From positions 1 through 64,000 of the forward strand of contig JBQTIR010000009.1 in the NCBI GenBank assembly GCA_052387905.1: a DNA stretch of 64,000 nt. The letters are read 5' to 3'. The notes beneath the pieces were generated by a model, which ran no database searches, was not told where the DNA came from, and worked only from the letters and a program-made list of their open reading frames with translations. Both the position numbers and the translations under genes were made by a program. Shown here piece by piece: positions 57,158-64,000 of this stretch. Each line of letters starts with the position of its first letter. Within the stretch, counting starts at the first letter, position 1. The stretch is from JBQTII01 sp052387905. GTDB lineage: Bacteria; Actinomycetota; Actinomycetes; Sporichthyales; Sporichthyaceae.

Positions 57158-58716
57158 CAGATTCCCCCTCCGGTGCCGAATTCCTTGCGCAGCTCGGCCT
57201 TGGCGACCTTGCCGTAAACGGCCCGCGGCAGGTCCTCGCGGATTACCAGTCTGCTCACCCGCTGGTACTTCGCCAGCTGCTCGTTGCCCCACGCCCGCAG
57301 GGTCTCGGCGTCGACGGTGCCGCCGGGGCGCAGGATGACCACGAGAACGGGCGTCTCGCCCCACTTGGCATCCGGCACCCCGATCGCGGCGCATTCGCTG
57401 ACCTCGGGGTGCCGCATGAAGGCCGCTTCGATGTCGACGGCGAAAATGTTGATCCCGCCGGACTTGATCATGTCCTTACGCCGACCGGAGATGTACACGA
57501 ACCCGTCGGCGTCGAGGTGTCCCATGTCGCCGGTGCGCAGGAAGGTCCGCCCGTCCGGAGCGACCCAGGTGATCTCTGCGGTGAGCGCGGGGTTCTTGTA
57601 GTAGCCGGTCATCATCATCAGCGAATGCGCGACGATCTCGCCGGTCTGCTCTGCGGGGAGCTCCACACCGTCGTCGCCGATCACCCGGATGTCGTCGAGC
57701 AGGGCAGCCTTGCCGACGCTGGTGCGCTTGCCACGCGCCGCGTCCGCGGGAATGCGCAGCGTCGAGAACCCCTCGGTGAAACCGTAGACCTCGTAGAGAC
57801 CGGCACCGGGAAAGGCCGCCTCCCAGGCCCGGTAGGTCTTCTCCGCCATCGGCTGACCAGCCGTCACCAGGGCCCGCAGGGAGGAGACGTCGAATGCGGC
57901 GAGCTTGTCGTGCTGCAGGATCGCGATCCACTGCGTCGGGACGAGAAAGGCGTGGGTGGCGCGCTCCCGTTCGACGGCGGACAGGAACGCCTCGGCCGAG
58001 AAGGAGGGCAGGATGACGAGCGTGCCGCCGGCGTACATGGTCGGTGCCATGGTGATCCAGGTTCCCGACGCGTACGGCGGGGTGCCGAGCACGGCAACGG
58101 AGTACCGGTCCACAGCCAGACCCATGGCGAAGCCGTACGGGTACGCCATGCGGCTGCGATGGGTGTGCTCCGCGCCCTTGGGCTGGCCGGTACTGCCCGA
58201 GGTGTACAGGATCGAGATGATGTCGCTCGGGTCGATGCGCGCGCCGCACGGCTGGGGTGAGGCCGCGGCCAGCTCCTCGCGGGCCGGCGCCCAGCCCGGC
58301 CCGGCTTCGCCGAAAGTCAGCCACGCGGTGACCGCCGGCAGGCGGTCACGGATGGAGTCCAGCTTGGCCTGGGTTCCGGTGTCGGCCACCATCGCCACGG
58401 CGTCGGAGTCCGCGGCGAGACGCGCGAGGGAGTCCACATCGAGCATGACGTTGAGTGGGACGGTGGCGCAGCCCGCCTTGGCGCTGCCCCAGAACGCGAT
58501 CCACGCCTGCACCGAGGCGGGCATGAACAGGGCGACCTTGTCGCCCTTGCCAAGTCCGCGGGCGCGCAAGGCATTGGCGAAGCGGTTGGTGAGGGCGTCT
58601 ACCTCGCGCCAGGTCAGGCGCTGGTCCTCGCACACCACGGCGACCGAGTCGCCGCAGGTCCGGGCGTGGTGCGCGAAGACATCCGGCATCAGCGCGAGGT
58701 CGTAGCTCACACTCAT
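57157..58716 (-). CDS. AMP-dependent acyl-CoA ligase
   Basis: 519 residues, ANL superfamily. Seen in order: MPASVQAWIAFWGSAKAG, ILYTSGSTGQPKGAEHTH (P-loop), GLYEVYGFTEGFS, TFLRTGDMGHLD, ISGRRKDMIKSGGINIF (hinge) and the catalytic lysine in YGKVAKAELRKEF. Activates a carboxylic acid and joins it to CoA. It lacks carrier domains and is not part of the NRPS system. The ATG at 58716 shares a base with the upstream gene's stop. Substrate unknown; long-chain, aromatic or steroid-side-chain acids are all possible. Confidence 0.88.
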   Translation of the reverse strand: MSVSYDLALMPDVFAHHARTCGDSVAVVCEDQRLTWREVDALTNRFANALRARGLGKGDKVALFMPASVQAWIAFWGSAKAGCATVPLNVMLDVDSLARLAADSDAVAMVADTGTQAKLDSIRDRLPAVTAWLTFGEAGPGWAPAREELAAASPQPCGARIDPSDIISILYTSGSTGQPKGAEHTHRSRMAYPYGFAMGLAVDRYSVAVLGTPPYASGTWITMAPTMYAGGTLVILPSFSAEAFLSAVERERATHAFLVPTQWIAILQHDKLAAFDVSSLRALVTAGQPMAEKTYRAWEAAFPGAGLYEVYGFTEGFSTLRIPADAARGKRTSVGKAALLDDIRVIGDDGVELPAEQTGEIVAHSLMMMTGYYKNPALTAEITWVAPDGRTFLRTGDMGHLDADGFVYISGRRKDMIKSGGINIFAVDIEAAFMRHPEVSECAAIGVPDAKWGETPVLVVILRPGGTVDAETLRAWGNEQLAKYQRVSRLVIREDLPRAVYGKVAKAELRKEFGTGGGI

Positions 58717-59843
58717 CAGAGCAACTCCCATCCTGGCTTGCCCGCCACGCAAGCTTGGTACGCGTCGGGTTCCAGCGGCTGCAGGATCCCGGTCGTGGAG
58801 CCACCGTCCCAGCGCACCCGGCAGTGGTGCTCGTCGAGTCCCCGTAGCGCGCGCCGGACACTCGGGTCGGTGACGTCGAAGCGGTCCCACTCCACCCGCG
58901 CCGGCCCCGAGTACTCGCCGTGGTGCAGACCACCCGCACAGGAGGCGGACACGGGCGTCCCGCCGTAGAACCCGCATCGCAGGTATGCGCTCTGGTGCCC
59001 CAGTCGCTCCAGGTGCAGGGTGCGCCGGCTGCCGTCGTCGAAGGTCAACTCGACCACGCCCTCGACGAAGATCTGGGTGTCGTCCTCGAAGCGCAGCCGG
59101 CGACGGACTTCGCTCACCCGACCGGGGTCCCGACGTGGATCCCGCAACGGCGTCAGGACCGTCTTGCCCCACACCGCGACGTCACCGAGGTCGATCCACA
59201 TCCCGCCCATCCAGCCGGCCCGCCCGGGTCGACCGCCGTTGAGGGTCGGGCCGCCGACGTTTCGCCCGACGCCCCAATGGCGATCACGGGTGCCGTGCGC
59301 CGCCCCGGCCGGCCACTCGATGCGCTGCGCCCCGACCTGGATCCACCCGGTGACGGCGGCGAAGCCTTCGAACCCGGCCGTGACGTGGCGCTCGCCGAGA
59401 CCGTCCGGGGGGACCTCCGGTCCCCACGCGGCGTTGTAGACCACCCGGTGGGTGTCGGTGACCGTCAGGTCATAGCCAAAACCCCACTCGCCGACGTCAA
59501 GCCGGTGCCGCCACAAGCGCATGCCCTGGATGATCTGCGGCTGGAGCGGACCCACCGTCAGATCATTGCGGTCGTGGGCGTCGCGCATCGGCCGGAACGC
59601 CCGCACCGCGCGGTGGTCGCCACGCAGGTTGACGATCGCGTAGGCCTCGGCCCGGCGCAGATTCGGGTAGAGGCTGCCACCGACGGCCAGCAACACCTCG
59701 CCCGTGTCGTCGTGCCAGACATTCCAGTACCGCTCGAAGAACCGCAGGTCCACACTCGGGCGGCCATCGGGATCGGCCAACGTGCCGGGACCGGTGTGCA
59801 CCAGCTGATCATCGGCGGGATCCAGCACCCGGGCAGAAGTCAC
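58716..59843 (-). CDS. Conserved lipocalin-like hypothetical protein
   Basis: 375 residues with no catalytic motif recognised. Many Trp/Gly-rich beta segments: FFERYWNVWHDDTGEVLLAV, VGEWGFGYDLTV, GTRDRHWGVGRNVGG, GWMGGMWIDLGDVAVWG, FEDDTQIFVEGVVEL. The GTRDRxWG pattern is seen in actinobacterial proteins of the CrtC/lipocalin-like (DUF7064/DUF7065-type) group found beside acyl-CoA and P450 genes; this placement is from memory and uncertain. The GTG at 59843 overlaps the P450 stop (GTGA). Confidence 0.6.
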   Translation of the reverse strand: MTSARVLDPADDQLVHTGPGTLADPDGRPSVDLRFFERYWNVWHDDTGEVLLAVGGSLYPNLRRAEAYAIVNLRGDHRAVRAFRPMRDAHDRNDLTVGPLQPQIIQGMRLWRHRLDVGEWGFGYDLTVTDTHRVVYNAAWGPEVPPDGLGERHVTAGFEGFAAVTGWIQVGAQRIEWPAGAAHGTRDRHWGVGRNVGGPTLNGGRPGRAGWMGGMWIDLGDVAVWGKTVLTPLRDPRRDPGRVSEVRRRLRFEDDTQIFVEGVVELTFDDGSRRTLHLERLGHQSAYLRCGFYGGTPVSASCAGGLHHGEYSGPARVEWDRFDVTDPSVRRALRGLDEHHCRVRWDGGSTTGILQPLEPDAYQACVAGKPGWELL

Positions 59844-61054
59844 GACAGGGCCACCGGCAACCGGGCAGGACCACGGGCCACCACCGAGTTGACCCACTCG
59901 ATCTGGGACAGGTCCTCGGTGATCCGCCAGTGTGGGAAGCGGCGCAGGATCTCCGAGATCGCGATCTGCGCCTCCATCCGAGCGATGGGCGCCCCCAGGC
60001 AGAAGTGCACACCCTTGGAGAACGCGAAGTGGGCGGCCGGGTGCCCGGTCACGGCGAGGGTGTCCGGGTCGGTGAACACCGCCGGATCCCGGTTGGCAGC
60101 GGCGAGCACCGCGAAGATCCGGTCCCCCGCACGAAGGTGCTGCCCCGCCAACTCGGTGTCCGTCACCACCAGGCGCGCGGTGGAGAGCACCGGTGAATCG
60201 AAGCGCAGGAACTCCTCCACCGCCGTGCCGATCAGCCCACCCGGATCCCCGGCGAGGGTGGCGTGGGCAACGGGGTCGGCAGCGAGGGCCAGCAGGGCGT
60301 TGCTCAGCAGGTGCGCGGTGGTCTCCTGGGCGCCGTTGGCGATCATCATCATCGCGGCGATGATCTCGTCCTCGGACAGGCGGTCCGTGCCGACGGCGTT
60401 GCCCAGCAGGTGAGTGACCACGTCCGGGCGGGGATCGATGCGGCGCTCCGCGATGAGATCCCGGAACAGTTCGGCCATGGACTGCGCGCCGTTACGCGCC
60501 TTGACGTACTTGTCCGGCACTCCCCGGGCGCTTCCGATGAACAGCATCATCTCGTCGGACCATCCCTTGACCTCGGCGAGCCGGGCGCGCGGGACCCCGA
60601 GCAGGTCCATCACGGCGTAGCCGGGCAGCCGCAGGCCGATCTGGCTGTAGAAGTCGAAGCTCTCGCCGGTCCCGAGCTCGTCGAGCAGGTCGCCGGTGAT
60701 CTCGGTGATCGCGGCGCGCATCCGGTGGACCATCTTGGGATTGATCGCCGAGGCCAGGTGGCGGCGCACCCGGGTGTGATCCGGCGGGTCCTGGAACACC
60801 ACCCATTGGGTGAGCCAGTCGAGCACCTCTCCCGCCGTCGTGCGGTCCGGTTCGAGCAGGTGGGCGTTGATCTGGCCCAGCCGGTTCGCGGAGAACACTT
60901 CGGGCGTCATCACAACGGCGTTGACGCTGGCCCAGTCCAGCGCGAGCCATCCGGACAACGCCGGGCACCACGCGACCCCACCCAACGCCCGGAGCTCGGC
61001 GAAAATCGCGTACGGGTCACGTAGCGTCGCCGGATCCCGCGGATCGTAGGTCAC
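59840..61054 (-). CDS. Cytochrome P450
   Basis: 404 residues with the chosen start. Heme-binding loop FSKGVHFCLGAPIARME (Cys near 352), K-helix EEFLRFDSP (ExxR), I-helix ANGAQETTAHLL with the acid-Thr pair, C-helix DHTRVRRHLASAI. It is soluble bacterial type and needs a ferredoxin and reductase, not found here. The GTG at 61054 (VTYDPRDPATL) has GGGAG upstream and leaves 89 nt to the divergent cupin gene. The ATG at 61126 is also in frame but would leave only 17 nt for two promoters. First gene of the operon running into hisD. Confidence 0.87.
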   Translation of the reverse strand: MTYDPRDPATLRDPYAIFAELRALGGVAWCPALSGWLALDWASVNAVVMTPEVFSANRLGQINAHLLEPDRTTAGEVLDWLTQWVVFQDPPDHTRVRRHLASAINPKMVHRMRAAITEITGDLLDELGTGESFDFYSQIGLRLPGYAVMDLLGVPRARLAEVKGWSDEMMLFIGSARGVPDKYVKARNGAQSMAELFRDLIAERRIDPRPDVVTHLLGNAVGTDRLSEDEIIAAMMMIANGAQETTAHLLSNALLALAADPVAHATLAGDPGGLIGTAVEEFLRFDSPVLSTARLVVTDTELAGQHLRAGDRIFAVLAAANRDPAVFTDPDTLAVTGHPAAHFAFSKGVHFCLGAPIARMEAQIAISEILRRFPHWRITEDLSQIEWVNSVVARGPARLPVALS

Positions 61055-61143
61055 CGGCACTCCCGGCCCCTCTCGCGCCGCAGGAACGAACGATTGTTGG
61101 GTGAACCCTTTCCACTCCGGGCGCATTGTGCAAGCGTGCGCTC
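61055..61143. promoter_or_regulatory. Divergent promoter region P450 / cupin
   Basis: 89 nt between divergently read genes and the only place for promoters of both the P450-to-hisD operon and the cupin-monooxygenase operon. No convincing operator palindrome was recognised. Confidence 0.4.
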
Positions 61144-61689
61144 ATGAACATGCCGATCAAGCGCGTCGTCACCGGTGTCGACCCCAAGGGGACGTCGATC
61201 TTCTACTCCGACGAGGCGGTGCCGGCCGAGACGCTGGCGATGATGCCGGGCGCGGAGTTCTTCCGCGTGTGGGGCACCGACAGTGCCCCGCGTAGCCCGG
61301 TCACCGACCCTGAGCCGGCCAACCACACCTTCTTCCCCGGCCCGAAGGGCTCGCGGTTCGCGCTGCTGCGCTTCCCCCCGGAGCAAGCGCCGGACCCGAA
61401 CGCCGCCGCCCCGGATGCAGCCGCCCTGACCGCGATGGCGGCCGAGGCCGAGGAGAAGTTCCCCGGCCTGATCGGGGTCTTCGAACCCGACGCCCCGGGA
61501 ATGCACCAGACGCTCAGCCTCGACTACGCGATCGTCATCGAGGGCGAGTTGTGGCTGACCCTGGACGACGAGGCGAGCGTGCACCTGCCGACCGGATCCT
61601 GCGTGGTGCAGAACGGCGCGCGTCATGCCTGGAACAACCGCGGCTCGGTGCCCGCGACGCTCGCCTACGTGATCCTCGACGCCAGCTGA
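61144..61689 (+). CDS. Cupin-domain protein
   Basis: 181 residues. A small beta-barrel with a cupin-like second half: SLDYAIVIEGELWLTLDD, then SVHLPTGSCVVQNGARHAWNNRGSVPATLAYV. Metal ligands of motif 1 are reduced, but the His of motif 2 is present (GARHAW). The start could be 61144 or 61150 (both ATG); no clear ribosome site decides. It is followed after 10 nt by the flavin monooxygenase, so they likely work together. Function unknown. Confidence 0.75.
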   Translation: MNMPIKRVVTGVDPKGTSIFYSDEAVPAETLAMMPGAEFFRVWGTDSAPRSPVTDPEPANHTFFPGPKGSRFALLRFPPEQAPDPNAAAPDAAALTAMAAEAEEKFPGLIGVFEPDAPGMHQTLSLDYAIVIEGELWLTLDDEASVHLPTGSCVVQNGARHAWNNRGSVPATLAYVILDAS

Positions 61690-61699
61690 TAGGGACGAC

Positions 61700-63334
61700 A
61701 TGCCTACGCACACACCCCGGGTCGACGCCGTCGTCGTCGGCGCGGGCTTCGCCGGCCTGCGCAGCATTCACGAGTTGCGCAAGCTCGGCATGAGCATGCA
61801 GGTCTTCGAGGCCGGCAGCGACGTCGGCGGCACCTGGTACTGGAACACGTACCCGGGTGCGCGCACCGACACCGAGAGCTGGGGTTACTGCTTCTACTTC
61901 GACCGTGAACTCGGCCAGGACTGGGAGTGGGCCGAACGCTTCCCCGCCCAGCCCGAGGTGCTGCGCTACATGCGCCACGTCGCGGACCGCTTCGACATGC
62001 GCAAGGAGATCGCGTTCAACGCCCGGGTCGACGGCGCGTTCTTCGACGAGGCCACCAACCTGTGGACCGTGCGTACCGACGCCGGGCACGAGGTGACCTG
62101 CCGCTGGCTGATCACCGGCCTGGGCTGGCTCGGCGTCGCCTACAAGCCCTCGATCCCGGGCCTGGACTCCTTCACCGGCGAGTGGCTCCAGACCTCGCTG
62201 TGGCCCAAGACCGAACCTGAGCTAGCCGGCAAGCGCGTCGCCGTGATCGGCACCGGCGCCACCGGGGTTCAGGTCATCCAGACCACGGCACCGATCGTGG
62301 AGCATCTGACGGTCTTTCAGCGCACCCCGAACTTCGTGATGCCCGGGCGCAACCACCCGCTCACCGACGAGACCCGGGCCGCCCTGCGCCGCGACTACGA
62401 CGAGATCTGCGCCCAAACCTTCAAGCACGTCTTCGCGTTCCCGATGGACCCAGCCGGGCGCGTCGCCGGTGACGTCACCGACGACGCGGACATCCACCGA
62501 ATCTTCGAGCGGGGCTGGGAGGACGGGGGCTTCCGCTACATCTTCACCACCTTTGACGACATGCTCGTCGACCAGCGGCTCAATGATCTGGCCTCGGAGT
62601 TCGTGCGCAACAAGATCCGCGCGATCGTCAAGGATCCGGTCACCGCCGAGTTGCTCTGCCCGAAAACCCACCCGATCGGCGGCAAGCGCCCACCGCTGGG
62701 CAACTTCTACTTCGAGACCTACAACCGCCCCAACGTCTCCCTGGTCGATGTCCGGGCCGACCCGATCACAGAGATCACCCCGACCGGACTGCGGCTGGCC
62801 TCCGGCGCCGAGCACGAGGTCGACGTGATCATCTTCGCGACCGGGTTCGACGCGATGACCGGGCCGCTGTCGAAGATGAATGTGCACGGCGTCGGTGATC
62901 GCATCCTCGGCGACGTCTGGACCACCGAAGGCCCGTGTCTGCACCTGAGCGTGTCCCAGCCCGGCTTCCCCAACCTGTTCGCGATCCTGGGCCCCCAGGC
63001 CCCGTTCGCCAGCCACCCCCCGGTGATCGAGAAGCAGGTCGAGTTCATCGGCAAGGTCCTCGCCCACGCCCAGCGCACCGGCGCCGAGCGCGTCGAGGCC
63101 ACCGCCGAAGCCGGCGCTGCGTGGACCGCGATGTGCGACATGATCCTGGGCATGACCCTGGTCCCCCAGGGGCTCCAGGACCGGCCCTGGTTCCTCGGCG
63201 CGAACGTCCCCGGCAAGAAGCCGTCGACTCTGTGCTACCTCGGCGGGATGGCCGGCTACGTCGCCGAGCTCGATAAGGAAGTGGCCGGCGGCTTCGGCGG
63301 TTTTCACTTCGCTGCCATCCCTGTCCCGTCCTGA
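61700..63334 (+). CDS. Baeyer-Villiger-type flavin monooxygenase
   Basis: 544 residues. FAD site VVVGAGFAGLRSI (12-24), GGTWYWNTYPGARTDTES (the second BVMO fingerprint), NADPH site VIGTGATGVQVI, PLGNFYFETYNRPNV and FATGFDAMTG. The classical fingerprint FxGxxxHxxxWP is present as FTGEWLQTSLWP (158-169) with Gln at 164 instead of His. Adds oxygen next to a ketone or at a heteroatom. Lies behind the cupin gene and divergent from the P450-ligase operon. Probable partner in the same catabolic or tailoring pathway; substrate unknown. Confidence 0.87.
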   Translation: MPTHTPRVDAVVVGAGFAGLRSIHELRKLGMSMQVFEAGSDVGGTWYWNTYPGARTDTESWGYCFYFDRELGQDWEWAERFPAQPEVLRYMRHVADRFDMRKEIAFNARVDGAFFDEATNLWTVRTDAGHEVTCRWLITGLGWLGVAYKPSIPGLDSFTGEWLQTSLWPKTEPELAGKRVAVIGTGATGVQVIQTTAPIVEHLTVFQRTPNFVMPGRNHPLTDETRAALRRDYDEICAQTFKHVFAFPMDPAGRVAGDVTDDADIHRIFERGWEDGGFRYIFTTFDDMLVDQRLNDLASEFVRNKIRAIVKDPVTAELLCPKTHPIGGKRPPLGNFYFETYNRPNVSLVDVRADPITEITPTGLRLASGAEHEVDVIIFATGFDAMTGPLSKMNVHGVGDRILGDVWTTEGPCLHLSVSQPGFPNLFAILGPQAPFASHPPVIEKQVEFIGKVLAHAQRTGAERVEATAEAGAAWTAMCDMILGMTLVPQGLQDRPWFLGANVPGKKPSTLCYLGGMAGYVAELDKEVAGGFGGFHFAAIPVPS

Positions 63335-63377
63335 GAGCCCCGCCCGCACCCGCCGGGCACCGCATACGCTTCCGACC

Positions 63378-64000
63378 ATGACCGAGCGGCTCCCACTCTT
63401 TCCGCTCGGGACAGTCCTCTATCCCGGCCTGCTGCTCCCGCTGCACATCTTCGAGCAGCGCTACCGCCAACTTGTCGCGGACCTGACGGCCGACCTGCCC
63501 CCGGACACCGATCTGGACAGCGACGACGACCAGGGCGCCCGCGCCGCGTTCGGCGTCGTGGCGATCCGCGAGGGCCGCGAGACCGGCTCGGACGGTGCAC
63601 GCGCCCTGCACGCGATCGGCTGCACCGCCGAGCTACGCCGGGTGGAGTCCCTGCCGGACGGGCGCTTCGACCTGATGACCACCGGGGCGCGGCGCTTCAG
63701 ACTGCACGACGTGGACACCAGCGGCACCTACCTCGTCGGCCAGGTGACCTACCTCGACGAGGATCTCGGGGATGCCGCCGCGGTGCTGGCGCGCTCGGTC
63801 ACCAAGCACTATCTGGCCTACCGCGACCAGCTGTTGTCCCTGCAGGGCCAGGCGCCGCGGATCCGCGGTGACCTGCCGACCGATCCGCTGGTGCTCTCCT
63901 ACCTGGTCGCGGCGGCGATGGTTCTCGACCGCCCGGACAAGCAACGCCTGCTCGAATCCGGTGACGCAAGCACCCGACTGCGGACCGAGCTGGGCCTACT
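63378..64000 (+). CDS. LON peptidase N-terminal (substrate-binding) domain protein, partial
   Basis: At least 207 residues, cut by the window end. The N-terminus MTERLPLFPLGTVLYPGLLL, then PLHIFEQRYRQLV, is diagnostic for stand-alone LON substrate-binding-domain proteins. FGVVAIREGRETGSDG, GCTAELRRVESLPDGRFDL, TTGARRFRL, and an alpha-helical C-terminal part (DPLVLSYLVAAAMVLDRPDKQRLLES) agree. No protease or ATPase domain belongs to this family. ATG at 63378. Function not established. Confidence 0.88.
   Translation, partial: MTERLPLFPLGTVLYPGLLLPLHIFEQRYRQLVADLTADLPPDTDLDSDDDQGARAAFGVVAIREGRETGSDGARALHAIGCTAELRRVESLPDGRFDLMTTGARRFRLHDVDTSGTYLVGQVTYLDEDLGDAAAVLARSVTKHYLAYRDQLLSLQGQAPRIRGDLPTDPLVLSYLVAAAMVLDRPDKQRLLESGDASTRLRTELGL

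Noticed and set aside
57157..58716. Acyl-CoA ligase considered as the stand-alone A domain that loads NRPS module 6
   Set aside because: It lies outside the iron island, in an operon with hydratase, SDR and P450, and its motifs are of the fatty/aromatic acyl-CoA ligase type. Trans-loading by it is not supported.

Overview
This window comes from a very GC-rich actinobacterium. The evidence is the base composition, frequent GTG starts, stop/start overlaps of the ATGA/GTGA type, a bifunctional PriA in the his operon with no trpF nearby, and DtxR/IdeR-type iron boxes. Genus cannot be fixed by eye. A non-Streptomyces lineage such as Sporichthya or Frankia relatives is possible but unproven.

The backbone is a minus-strand histidine/tryptophan supra-operon: hisD-hisC-hisB-hisH (54.0 to 50.3 kb), then priA-hisF (9.3 to 7.8 kb), then hisI-trpE-membrane protein-trpC-trpB-trpA (6.0 to 0.3 kb). 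This is the usual actinobacterial order, but it is opened in two places. A plus-strand MinD/ParA-like gene lies between hisF and hisI. An iron-acquisition island of about 41 kb lies between hisH and priA. trpE carries an in-frame array of five 39-bp repeats at its 3' end.

The island (about 9.4 to 50.2 kb) holds everything expected for making, exporting and re-importing a hydroxamate peptide siderophore. It has two exported ferritin-like proteins, a Sfp-type phosphopantetheinyl transferase, a heterodimeric ABC exporter, MbtH, an L-ornithine N5-monooxygenase, two FecCD permeases with ATPase and lipoprotein receptor, an 8830-residue NRPS, an IucB/MbtK-type N-acyltransferase, and an exported RTX-like protein. 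Iron-box sequences stand in front of nearly every transcription unit. The NRPS reads A-T / C-A-T-E / C-A-T / C-A-T-E / C-A-T-E / C-T / C-A-T / C-A-T. It has seven A domains for eight carriers, three epimerases, one module with no A domain, and no thioesterase.

From 54 to 61 kb a tightly coupled minus-strand operon (P450, lipocalin-like protein, acyl-CoA ligase, enoyl-CoA hydratase family, SDR, APH-like kinase, helical DUF6285-like protein) runs directly into hisD with a 9-nt gap. It looks like a pathway for degrading or modifying a hydrophobic carboxylic or terpenoid/steroid-like substrate. Diverging from it are a cupin, a Baeyer-Villiger-type flavin monooxygenase and, cut by the window end, a LON-substrate-binding-domain protein. 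Two copies of a 46-nt palindromic element lie in intergenic gaps at 50.9 and 56.3 kb.
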